Shown here: positions 16,835-25,166 of the stretch, piece by piece
How positions within the stretch are numbered: position 1 is the stretch's first letter
How the letters are laid out: the number at the start of each line of letters is the position of its first letter
Assembly (NCBI RefSeq): GCF_005222815.1
Contig: NZ_STGB01000004.1
Location: 310,001-374,000, forward strand
Length of the DNA stretch: 64,000 bases
Direction of reading: 5' to 3'
Source: Roseomonas sp. AR75
GTDB lineage: Bacteria; Pseudomonadota; Alphaproteobacteria; Acetobacterales; Acetobacteraceae
Made by a program: the position numbers and the translations under genes
The notes under the pieces: generated by a model
What the model saw: the letters and a program-made list of their open reading frames with translations, nothing else
Told to the model about the DNA's origin: nothing
Databases searched by the model: none

Positions 16835-17704
16835 GTGGTGGGCGTGACCGAGCCGATGGCCGCGTACATCGGCCGCCACGCGCTGGCAGGGCCGCTGGTC
16901 CATGCCGACGACACGCCGATGCCGATGCTCTCCCCCGGCCGCGGCCGGACGCAGGCGGCACGGTTCTGGGCCTATCTGCGAGATGACCGACCATTCGGCG
17001 GGCGCGATCCGCCCGCGGTGTTCTGCGAGTTCACGCCGGACCGGAAGGGCGAGCATCCGCAGCGGCGGCTGCGCGACTTCCGGGGCATCCTGCAGGCCGA
17101 CGCCTACGCCTGGTTCAACGCCCTCTACGAGAGCGGCAGGATCATCGAGGCGGCGTACTGGACGCATGCGCGGCGGTACTTCCACGACGAGCTGCTGGCC
17201 AATGGCAGCCCGCTGGCGCGCGAGGCGATCGAGCGCATGCAGCCGCTGTTCGCCATCAGGCGGAGATCCACGGTCAGCCGCCGGAATACCGCCTCGGAGC
17301 CCGCCAGGCCCGCTCGGCACCGGTGATGGCCGATCTGCGCGCCTGGCTGGAGGCGACGCTGCGGCGGATCTCCGGCAAGTCGGACCTGGCCAAGGCGATC
17401 CGCTACGCCCTGGCGCAGTGGGGCGCGCTGACGACGGTGCTGCGCGACGGCCGCGCCTGCCTGCACAACAACGCCGCCGAGCGGCGGATGCGCCCGCTGG
17501 CACTGGGGCGGAAGAACTACCCGTTCGCCGGAGCACCCGAGGGCGGCAGGCGCGCGGCGATCATCTACACCCTGGTCGGCACCGCGGAGATGAATGGTTG
17601 GGCTCGCAGCCTACCTGTGCGCGCTGCTCGACCGGATCGCTGATCACCCGATCAACCGCATCGGCGATCTCGCGCCCTGGAACCTGCGGCCCGACGCAGC
17701 CTGA
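16835..17704 (+). pseudogene. IS66-family transposase remnant (C-terminal half, frameshifted)
   Basis: Three reading frames in succession encode the C-terminal half of an IS66 TnpC-like transposase. The first holds HADDTPMPML (DDE aspartate region) and YWTHARRYF. The second, from 17323, holds HNNAAERRMRPLALGRKN, the diagnostic glutamate region. The third, from about 17575 to 17704, holds DHPINRIGDLAPWNL, the usual terminus. Frame changes fall near 17250-17262 and 17600-17615. The N-terminal half and the accessory genes of IS66 elements are absent and I see no terminal inverted repeats, so this is a dead fragment. Confidence 0.8.
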
Positions 17705-18166
17705 GCCGCGTCAAGCCACCGACACCGTAGCCGGCAGTGCACGCTTAACGGCATCGCGGGGGCGGTGAGCTTGCGGGGGTGATCAAGGAGGATGGCGAAG
17801 ACGGTCGACGCGACCAGGATCGGACCAGCCCGTTTCGACCACCGCTCGTGAAAGAGCTCACGTTTGTTTGGGACCCGAGCCGCGGAACCCATCGAGGCCA
17901 GCCGCCGCAGGGCGGCAATCAAAGTCCGGAGACATGACCGCACGCGCGCCGCCCAAGCCAGCCGAAAAGATCATGCTTGCAGGGCGGGGACCGTCCAGAC
18001 ATGGTCGAACAACAGCGTGCGCGTGATCGCGCGGAACGTCAGCGCCTCGATGGTGGATCTCGCGGCGACGCCGTTGGCGGTGCAGGTGACGAAGCGGCGT
18101 GCAGTCTGATGATGGAACGACGTTCGAGACCGCTCGCCTTCACGGGGGACGTGATCTCTGCTTCCG
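17705..18166. other. Non-coding stretch after the IS66 remnant
   Basis: No convincing gene is visible in these 462 bases. Short open frames exist on both strands, but their products are basic and low in complexity, with no ribosome-binding sites. The segment lies between a transposase remnant and the convergent end of the amidase gene and is probably residual insertion-sequence or scrambled DNA. Confidence 0.5.
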
Positions 18167-18634
18167 CTAGAGTTTCGCGTCTTCCTCCTCCTCGATGTCC
18201 TCGCGTGGTATGCCGAGCGTCATCAAGTGCGCCTGCCAATCCGTCCTTACGTCAAAGCTGGGGCAGGCCTTGGCAGCGAATTCGTTGTGACCGTGCACGG
18301 TAGCGCCAGGAAAGCGTCGTAGGAGTTCCGCGGTAAGACCATAGAGCGCCTTCTTCTGCTCAGGTTCACGGGTGTCCTTGGCCTTCCCCTTCTTATCGGT
18401 CCCGCCGACATAGCAGATACCGATGGAGTTCGCGTTCCGTCCCTGGACATGCGCGCCAACTCGGATAAGTGGACGTCCCGTGCGCACCGAACCATCGAGC
18501 TCAATGACATAATGATATCCAATGTCAGACCAGCCGCGGTCATTCATGTGCCATCCGCGGATCTCATCGATCTTTACATCGCGCCCCTCTGGCGTTGCAG
18601 CACAGTGCCAGATGATCTGATCGATCTTTCGCAT
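18167..18634 (-). CDS. N-acetylmuramoyl-L-alanine amidase (T7 lysozyme type endolysin)
   Basis: This 155-residue protein cuts the amide bond between muramic acid and the stem peptide. The fold is Amidase_2/PGRP: zinc ligand His in IIWHCAATPEG (about residue 10), the Tyr/His stretch WSDIGYHYVIE (about 35-45), the RVGAHVQGRNANSIGICYVGG motif split over residues 58-78, and the second zinc pair in VHGHNEFAAKACPSFDV (His about 113, Cys about 123). Length and motifs match T7 gp3.5. It has no signal peptide and would depend on a holin. It is the last gene of a minus-strand lysis cluster. Confidence 0.85.
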   Translation of the reverse strand: MRKIDQIIWHCAATPEGRDVKIDEIRGWHMNDRGWSDIGYHYVIELDGSVRTGRPLIRVGAHVQGRNANSIGICYVGGTDKKGKAKDTREPEQKKALYGLTAELLRRFPGATVHGHNEFAAKACPSFDVRTDWQAHLMTLGIPREDIEEEEDAKL

Positions 18635-18708
18635 CTTCGTCCCCTAAGCAGCCTTCTGTGCCCTACAATAACAACCACGCTTTCCGGAATCACCTCCGCC
18701 TCAGGGCT

Positions 18709-20106
18709 TCAGTTCATCACCGGCATTAGGAAAGCCACGAACCGCGACGTGACGCGGCCCTGCGCGTCCCGCTCCTCCATCGGATATGTCTGCCGCCGCA
18801 CCGTGCGCGTCTGGTTGCCGCCGAGCAGCGTCACCTGCGTCGTCGTAAACGACGTCACGAAGCCCACATGCCCGTGCCCACTCTCCCACGCGTCATCCAC
18901 CGTCGGCGGACTGCGCCGGATCACCCCAATCGCGCCCTTCACCGGCCCCGGCAGACGCAGGAACTGCCCCTTGCGATTCCAGAAGAAGGACCGAGCGCCC
19001 GGGTGATCGGTGCCGACATGCCCGCTTTGGATCAGGCACCAATTCACGAAGGCTGCGCACCAATCCGTCTCGTCGCCGTCGCCCGGCTCGAACCATGCCG
19101 CTGCCACGCGGAAATACTCGAGGATGCGCGGATTCTCTCCCGGATCTGGCCAGGCTGACCGATCGCGCTCCGGCAGCGCCGCCTCGCGCTCGGCCACGGC
19201 CATCCATTCCTGCGCTGCCGCCGCCGCACCCGACACGCCGCCGCCCGACATCACAACCGATGCCGGCGCATTCGGCCGCTCGGCCCCGGGCGTCCAGCCC
19301 TCCATGTCGCGGATCGCCCGCGCCACCCGCTTCAGCGCCGCCGCGCCAATGTCACGCAGCACGTGTTCTCGCCCGACGCCGCTGTGCTGGATCACAAAGG
19401 CGAGGTAGTGATCGGACTGATTCTCGGATGGCGGAGCATAACGGAAGATCGCGTCGCGCAGACTCAATGGAGCGTAAGAGGGCGTGCGCAGCAGCGCGAC
19501 GATCGCCGCGAAACCGGTCTCCTCGTCGGGGAAGATCGCGAAGGCGCCATCATCGCCGATAGCCCCCGCATTCTCTGTAAAGCTACCCTTGCGGATATTG
19601 CCCGGATTGTTGTTACGCCATGACCGAGAGCCACCTTCGCGCAGTACCTCGCGCCCTTCGGCGTCGACGTAGATCACGATCTTAGGCAGCGTGCGCCGCG
19701 CCGCGACGAAGCGCCCTGGCACACCCGCTGGCGGCGGCTCCGGCCGATCCAGCGAGGGCACTGGCGGCTCGGGCGGGATGTCGGGGTTCACGGTCGCTGG
19801 CGGCGTGACCGGTCTTTGGCCCAGCAGCGCACGCAGTGCCGCCGCCCGCGCAGCGCATCGCGGCGTGTGCGCGGCGCCCACCGCGACCATGCCATCGTCC
19901 AACACCCGCAGCGCAAGCGCGTATTCCGTTGTGTCCGGCCCGGGGTCTAGCAGCATCCGCTGCTCTTGCGCGTTCAGCGGTTCAACAATGTGAATGAAGA
20001 TCGCGCGGAAGGCTGCCATGTGCCCCGCGGCTTGCGCCGTCTCCCGATCGGCCTGCGCCGCCTCAATCGCGTCGCGGACTTCCTCGATCGCAGCCATCTC
20101 TCGCAC
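18709..20106 (-). CDS. Two-domain peptidoglycan hydrolase: lysozyme-like plus CHAP (TIGR02594)
   Basis: This protein has up to 465 residues; ATGs at 20106 and a few codons later are both possible starts. The N-terminal 130 residues are helical and end in a proline-rich linker (PPEPPVPSLDRPEPPPAG). The next part holds SRSWRNNNPGNIRKG, the signature of phage P5-like lytic proteins. The C-terminal half is a CHAP/TIGR02594 amidase or endopeptidase, with the catalytic Cys in DETDWCAAFVNWC and the His in GHGHVGFVTSF. It probably degrades peptidoglycan during lysis or entry. It lies 9 bases downstream of a lipoprotein gene and upstream of the amidase. Confidence 0.75.
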   Translation of the reverse strand: MREMAAIEEVRDAIEAAQADRETAQAAGHMAAFRAIFIHIVEPLNAQEQRMLLDPGPDTTEYALALRVLDDGMVAVGAAHTPRCAARAAALRALLGQRPVTPPATVNPDIPPEPPVPSLDRPEPPPAGVPGRFVAARRTLPKIVIYVDAEGREVLREGGSRSWRNNNPGNIRKGSFTENAGAIGDDGAFAIFPDEETGFAAIVALLRTPSYAPLSLRDAIFRYAPPSENQSDHYLAFVIQHSGVGREHVLRDIGAAALKRVARAIRDMEGWTPGAERPNAPASVVMSGGGVSGAAAAAQEWMAVAEREAALPERDRSAWPDPGENPRILEYFRVAAAWFEPGDGDETDWCAAFVNWCLIQSGHVGTDHPGARSFFWNRKGQFLRLPGPVKGAIGVIRRSPPTVDDAWESGHGHVGFVTSFTTTQVTLLGGNQTRTVRRQTYPMEERDAQGRVTSRFVAFLMPVMN

Positions 20107-20114
20107 CTCTCTGG

Positions 20115-21014
20115 TCAGTCGCCACCGGCAAGCGCGAGACGTGCCGCTTGCGCCGCGGCCGCAAGTTGCTCGCCCGCCAAAAGTAGTCCGTCGTAGCCGC
20201 CCGCACCGGGCGCGTCGCGCACCGCCACTGTTGCCACTGACAGCGCGCCAAGGGACGCGTCGAGCAGTACCACCCAGTTCGCGAGCAAGATCCGCAGCCG
20301 CCGAATCTCGTCCTCTTCGGCCACGGTTAACCGAGTGCGATTTGGGTCCGCGTTAGCGGCGCCCGCGATGTTCCCGCGCAGCAATTCGAAGACGCGCGGC
20401 GTGCTGTCCCGCGCCTCCGCGATTGCGCGGCTAATGTAGGGCTCATGATCCAGTAGGCGCTGGCGAAACTGTCGCCTTGTCTCGAACGCCACGATCTGCG
20501 TCGCTAGGGGCGCGAGCCCCTTCAGTGCCTCGTTCACGCCCTGTGTCGCCACGGCTGTGGCCGCGAGGCCGGAGGTCGGGCCTGCGCCCGCGATTAGCGT
20601 GGCTTCCGCCGCCGCCATCGCGCCAAGCGCCGCAAGCCGATTGATGCGTCCGACGATCGCCGCTGCCTCTTGGCCCGACGCAAGCCCGTAGAGCGCCTCA
20701 TTGTAGTTGCGCACGCTGCGCAGCAGCCGTCGGTAGGCTGCTGTCGCCGGTGGATCGGTGGCCGGCACCAGGTAGGCCGCGTCGACCACCGCAAAGCCGC
20801 TGCGCCGCGCGTTGAACGGGAAGGCGCGGCTATGGATGCCGCGCTCGGCTACCGCTAGCCTGTCAAGGATGTCCTCGCCGATGTCGGCTGAACGCGACCA
20901 AGCGTCACGGTAGCTCGAGAACTCTGCGACGCCGCTATATGTCGAGCAACCAAGCTGTAGCAGCAATGCGCAGCCCAGCAGTAGCACGCGCAGGCTGTAA
21001 ACATTGCTCCGCAT
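20115..21014 (-). CDS. Lipoprotein of unknown function in lysis cluster
   Basis: This 299-residue protein begins with a lipoprotein signal: a hydrophobic run (VLLLGCALLLQLGC) ending in a lipobox LQLGC with the acylated cysteine at about residue 23. The mature part is helical and rich in Ala, Arg and Leu, with long amphipathic helices (RRLLRSVRNYNEALYGL, EEDEIRRLRILLANWVVLL). It is 9 bases upstream of the lysin gene, in the same direction. An outer-membrane lipoprotein with helices reaching the periplasm could act like a spanin outer subunit, but it is much longer than known o-spanins, so this is speculation. Confidence 0.6.
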   Translation of the reverse strand: MRSNVYSLRVLLLGCALLLQLGCSTYSGVAEFSSYRDAWSRSADIGEDILDRLAVAERGIHSRAFPFNARRSGFAVVDAAYLVPATDPPATAAYRRLLRSVRNYNEALYGLASGQEAAAIVGRINRLAALGAMAAAEATLIAGAGPTSGLAATAVATQGVNEALKGLAPLATQIVAFETRRQFRQRLLDHEPYISRAIAEARDSTPRVFELLRGNIAGAANADPNRTRLTVAEEDEIRRLRILLANWVVLLDASLGALSVATVAVRDAPGAGGYDGLLLAGEQLAAAAQAARLALAGGD

Positions 21015-21234
21015 GCAGCCAACACTCCCGTTCGATGGTGCAGTTTGGCAACAGACGAGGTCAGACTATCTGCACCCGCACCACGATCGCAACGTTCCTG
21101 GCGCTTGGGACAAACGGAGAACGGATCCAACTTTTGAGCCCTTTGGGCAGATGGGCGATTGGACACCTCGAAAGACCCCTGGTGCTGACGGCTGCGGGCT
21201 GACTCGCTGCTGCTGGTGACGGCGGGAGCGACGG

Positions 21235-22318
21235 ATGGCAGGACAGCCCGGGTTGTCCGACGCGGAGGAGCGGCTGCGGTGGCTGTCGGCCTCGGGCGAT
21301 CCGCTGGAGCGGCTGCGCGCGGCGGTGGACATCGAGGCATTCCGCGCGGAGCTGGAGGCGGCGCTGCCGCGAGCCGACCGCAGCCGTGGCGGGCGGCCAC
21401 CTGGGACGCGGTGCTGATGTTCCGCGTCCTGGTGCTGCAGGCGCTCTACACGCTTTCGGATGATCAGGCCGAGTATCAGCTGCGCGACTGGCTCAGCTTC
21501 ATGCGCTTCGCCGGCTTGGCGCTGCAGGACGCGGTGCCGGACGCCAAGACGATCTGGCTCTACCGCGAGCAGCTGACGCCCGCCGGCGCCCTGGCGAGGC
21601 TGTTCGCATGCTTTGATGCGATGCGCTCGCCGAGCGCGGCTTCCTTGCTATGGGCGGGCAGATCGTGGACGCGACCGTCGTCGAGGCCCGGCGGCCCCGG
21701 CTGACGAAGGACGAGAAGCAGACCCTGCGCGACGGCGGCACGCCGGAGGGCTGGTCAAAGGCGCGCACGCGGCAGATCGACCGCGAGGGCCGCTGGACGC
21801 TCAACCGCGGTCGCAAGGCCAGGCTGCCCGAGGGAGGCGCCCCGCGCCAGGCGGTGGCGGAGATCGCGGTGCCGGTCTTCGGCTACAAGAACCACCTCGG
21901 CATCGACCGCGCGCACGGCTTCATTCGCCGCTTCGCCGTCACCGACGCGGCGCGGCACGACGGCGGCCAGCTCGGTGCCGTGCTTGATCCGGTCAACACG
22001 GGCAGCGGCGTGTGGGCCGACACCGCCTACCGCAGCAAGGCGAACCTCGAGCTACTGGACTGGCGCGGCCTGCGGCCCGAGTTCCAGCGCGCCAAGCCGC
22101 GCGGGCGGCCAATGCCCGCCCACATCGCCTGCGGCAACGCGACCAGTGCGCGAGTGCGCGGCCTCGTCGAGCATGTCTTCGCTACCGAAAAGCGGCGCAT
22201 GGGCCTCGTCATCCGCTGCATCGGCCTGGCGCGTGCCACCGCGCGGATCACGCTGGCCAACCTCGCCTACAACATGCGCCGCTTGGTCTGGGTTGAGGGG
22301 CAAGCTGTGCCCGCCTGA
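21235..22318 (+). pseudogene. IS5-family transposase, frameshifted
   Basis: The open frame moves twice. 21235-21417 encodes a start MAGQPGLSDAEERL. The next part, to about 21640, reads MFRVLVLQALYTLSDDQAEYQ and DWLSFMRFAGL (typical IS5 N-terminal domain). From 21650 the frame reads GGQIVDATVVEARRPR (first catalytic Asp region), FGYKNHLGIDRAHGFIRR, VWADTAYRSKANLELL (second Asp) and VEHVFATEKRRMGL (catalytic Glu). All DDE elements are recognisable, so the element was complete at arrival. The frame changes near 21405 and 21610-21640 inactivate it unless frameshifting occurs. I could not delimit its terminal inverted repeats. Confidence 0.8.
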
Positions 22319-22892
22319 CGGATCCAAGCGCCGGAAACGCCCATACCGCCTGCCATGCGGGGGCGGATCAGGGATCGGAAACGCCCGGTCCGTCCGCAAT
22401 GGCACCATCAATGGCCCTTAGCAGCGCCCAATGACGAGGTTATTCGAGGTGTCCGCTTGACCGGTTTGATGGGGGCCACTCCACTTGCAGCGCTTCGATC
22501 GTTCCTCTTGCGTTCGCCATGCAATTTATGTTTCCGTTTAGTGTTTCCAATTCTCAGAATTGTGGAGCGTCGGGGTGGCTCGCCCCATACTGTCGGCCTC
22601 GGCAAAGGATACATAACCTGTGCGCTTTTGGTCATCTGGCGCCCCCCGGTAATCGCGTGGCTGCCTTGGGTTTTCAGACGCGCCGTCAGGAGCTGGAATC
22701 TTCGCGAAACATCTGGCCAGCGCATCAGGCCGCTCACTGCTCCCTGCACGCGCAGCGATGCATCGTGCTTGAGCCGCTGGGTAGCGTGCTGCGCACGAGT
22801 GTTGCGTAGATCTTTGCTAATTGGAGCGCGAACTGGCTGCAACGCAGCCGCCAGCGCTCCGGAACGCATGAGATTGGGAAGGACGCTGAGCA
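22319..22892. other. Non-coding stretch between IS5 remnant and membrane gene
   Basis: No gene with credible codon use is visible in these 574 bases. The middle (about 22500-22640) is clearly less GC-rich than its surroundings. A minus-strand open frame spans the region but its product is basic and low in complexity. The last 80 bases probably contain the promoter of the membrane protein gene at 22893, whose ATG is preceded by GGACGCTGAGCA rather than a clear ribosome-binding site. Confidence 0.4.
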
Positions 22893-24164
22893 ATGCCAGA
22901 CGGGACCACGACGGTGACAAGGCGGCCGTATCGCAAGAGCGCGGAGCCTCGGCCTGACGGCGCATTCTCTTCTTACTTTCAGTTGGAACCGGATGCAGCT
23001 GGCGTCGAAACTAGGACTGATGAGCGAGCGCTGGTTAACCGGCTAAATAATGCAGTGGACCTGCGCCGCAGCCCAGAGGACACCGCCTACCATGTCGCGG
23101 CGAACCGGATCCTCGCTCAGTATTGCGAGACGCTTGACGCGATAGCAGACGATTTCCTGAATGGGGCACCCCTTGAGGAATGCCAACATGAGCTTGGGAG
23201 GGCAAAAGGCGTCAGCGACACGCGACGAGTGGCGCTTGACGAGCAACACAAGCGTAAGTTTCAGACGATAACGGATTCTGACAAGGACGAGAAGCCACCT
23301 GTCGATCTCAAGATCGATCTAGGGGATAGCCAGCTTTCGGACGCCGAGGCCCAACTCGCGGCTGAGGTCCGCAAGGCGGTGACAGTCGTGTCGATCGTTT
23401 TCCTCGATCGCACCAGCATGGAACAGCAGAGACGGCGGGGCGAATACATCACGGAGCTTTGCCGGATCGCGTCGAACGGCCTCCAATCGCCGGCCTCTGC
23501 ACCCACAGGCCTCAAGGAACTACAGGCTTTCCGGGAAGCGTTCGTCGATCGCGAGGCCACCGCGGTGAAAAACAGGTATGTCCGCAACCTTGGCCTTAAG
23601 GTCGCCGGAGTCTGCGCAGCGCTGCTTTTCCTGTTTCTTTTGGCGGTCGCTGTTGAGGCTCGGCCGGGTTTGGGCCTCGCGACGTCGTTGTTGGGAGCTC
23701 CAGTCGCCAGCCGGTTCGGAGAGATGATTACACCACTGCCCAGTTTCCTGCTCTTGGGCGTAGGCGCTTGTATTGGGACGTGGCTGTCTTTCGCGCTCCG
23801 CCGGCCCAACCTGAGCTTCGAGCAGCTTTCCCTTCTTGAAGAGGATCGGCTGGCGCCACTGCCGCGCATTCTCTTTGTCGCCGGCCTTACGTTTGTCGTC
23901 GGCATGCTGCTGTATTCCAACCTAATAAGCATCACGATCGGCGAAGTCGCGGTGGACGTCGGCGATGCCGACGCACGCCTGCCCGTCGCGCTTGCGCTTG
24001 GGCTTCTCTGCGGCATTGCGGAGCGTGCTCTCGCGGGTGTGGTCCGCAGCCGCGCTGAGGAAATTGTCGGCCGGGGGGCAGGGGAGGTCACGCCGCGGGA
24101 GATCGGCGGTGCGCCACGCTCCGCCGAGCCGATCGCCGCCCGCGAGGCGGAGGCACGGCAATGA
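22893..24164 (+). CDS. Four-pass membrane protein of unknown function
   Basis: This 423-residue protein has a long soluble N-terminal half (about residues 1-230) with helical, charged sequence and the patch DSDKDEKPPVDLKIDLG. Hydrophobic segments follow at about 235-256, 288-306, 328-350 and 366-384, then a short charged tail rich in Ala, Glu and Arg. No family was recognised. It overlaps the next gene (a secreted protein) as ATGA, so the two form an operon. Base composition is a little lower in GC than the phage genes. The large cytoplasmic domain on a membrane anchor would suit a sensor or an abortive-infection effector, but nothing in the sequence proves this. Confidence 0.6.
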   Translation: MPDGTTTVTRRPYRKSAEPRPDGAFSSYFQLEPDAAGVETRTDERALVNRLNNAVDLRRSPEDTAYHVAANRILAQYCETLDAIADDFLNGAPLEECQHELGRAKGVSDTRRVALDEQHKRKFQTITDSDKDEKPPVDLKIDLGDSQLSDAEAQLAAEVRKAVTVVSIVFLDRTSMEQQRRRGEYITELCRIASNGLQSPASAPTGLKELQAFREAFVDREATAVKNRYVRNLGLKVAGVCAALLFLFLLAVAVEARPGLGLATSLLGAPVASRFGEMITPLPSFLLLGVGACIGTWLSFALRRPNLSFEQLSLLEEDRLAPLPRILFVAGLTFVVGMLLYSNLISITIGEVAVDVGDADARLPVALALGLLCGIAERALAGVVRSRAEEIVGRGAGEVTPREIGGAPRSAEPIAAREAEARQ

Positions 24165-24574
24165 AGCTGTCATTCCGCGCAGGCATCGGAGCGCTCCTCA
24201 TCCTCGGGGCATCGGGTCCTGCGCCGGGTCATGCGCAGTCGCGCTGCCAGATAACACTAGAGAACCGATCGAACAGAGATCTGGAGATACGCGTGCTTGA
24301 TGCACATCGCCCGTTGCACCAAGCAAGGAGCCTGCACAGGCAGGAGGTCGCTCTCTCGCTCGGTAATGGCTGGAGTGATGCGCTGCAACTCGACGCAATG
24401 CATCCGTGCGCTGGACAGGTTATTTACCATGTCACGGTCAAGGATAATATGGGGCGCACTGTTGCGGTATTTCGCTGGCTTGAGCCGCTTCCTACAAGCG
24501 TCGCAGGCTGGTCAAGCCGGCGGCGGATCTTTAGGCAGACGGACCTGACTTCCGACCGCCGCGTAGCACCCTAA
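24161..24574 (+). CDS. Small secreted protein coupled to membrane protein gene
   Basis: This 137-residue protein starts with an ATGA overlap with the membrane protein. A Sec signal is evident: basic start MKLSFRAG, hydrophobic core IGALLILGASG and a likely cleavage after GHAQS near residue 27. The mature part is about 110 residues, with two cysteines (RCQITLENRS and MHPCAGQ) that may form a disulphide, and a strand-like pattern (ITLENRSNRDLEIRVLD) recalling small beta-sandwich proteins. Function is unknown; it probably works in the periplasm with its partner. Confidence 0.55.
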   Translation: MKLSFRAGIGALLILGASGPAPGHAQSRCQITLENRSNRDLEIRVLDAHRPLHQARSLHRQEVALSLGNGWSDALQLDAMHPCAGQVIYHVTVKDNMGRTVAVFRWLEPLPTSVAGWSSRRRIFRQTDLTSDRRVAP

Positions 24575-25166
24575 AGTTCGCCTGCGTGTCTCGCTCGGAT
24601 CTACAGGCGTGCTGCGGCGGCAGCGCGGGTGCACGAGGCGGAGCGGCTGATGGCGAGCCCCTCGCACCGTCCAATTGCTGCAAGGCGGTAGATGGAAGCC
24701 GCCTGCGATAGAGACGGTTCGAATCCGGTCGCACTCCCTCCGCCAGTTCCAACTCGCGTCACGTTCTCCGGTTCTTCGACCGTCGCTCCGAGTGGCAGGT
24801 TTCCTGGGGTTTTCAGGGCGGACCTGATGACCGGCCCGTCGCGGCGACTGGCGGAAATCGCTCTCCAGAGGCCAGTTCTCTCCGGACCTCCTGACCTAGC
24901 CGATCAAGTACGCTTCGGAAAAATCTAGTTCAAGGGCCGATTTCAGCGCCGTCAGAACCTTCACTGGTTCGCACACCACTTGCCCGAATTCCGTACTTCG
25001 TGCGCGAACGCTTCAGTACGGCTGCGCTGCCGACAAAAGAGGACCCGAACCATAGACAGGCGTCCGTCGATGCGTGCGGCCGATTTTTGGCGCCCCCGCC
25101 ATTCCACTCTGCCGGATGACTTCCAGGTGGCTCACGGTATCATTACCGAATGAATCGAGCCCCTGA
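24575..25166. other. Non-coding stretch bordering the defence island
   Basis: These 592 bases hold no convincing gene. The one notable element is a tRNA-like 3' segment at 24711-24745, described separately. From about 24900 on, the sequence is less GC-rich and leads into the island gene at 25167, so its promoter is probably in the last 150 bases. Confidence 0.5.
24711..24745 (+). repeat. tRNA-like T-arm and CCA scar, possible attachment remnant
   Basis: The segment contains GGTTCGAATCC, the invariant T-loop sequence of tRNA genes, followed 15 bases later by CCGCCA, as at the end of a serine-type tRNA. The spacing is about five bases too long for an intact acceptor arm, the T stem has a mismatch, and no matching 5' acceptor strand, D arm or anticodon arm is present upstream. 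It is therefore not a tRNA gene but may be the duplicated 3' end left by integration of an element into a tRNA gene. Confidence 0.3.

Noticed and set aside
17860..18110. Short open frames within the post-IS66 gap
   Set aside because: Arg-rich products without homology, no ribosome-binding sites and no overlap-type coupling. They are consistent with random GC-rich DNA.
22408..22965. A 185-codon minus-strand open frame after the IS5 relic
   Set aside because: The product is basic and low in complexity, it overlaps the start of the membrane gene and has no recognisable domain.
24600..24745. Possible intact serine tRNA gene
   Set aside because: The T-loop and CCA are present, but the acceptor spacing is wrong, the T stem has a mismatch and no D or anticodon arm or 5' acceptor strand can be found upstream.
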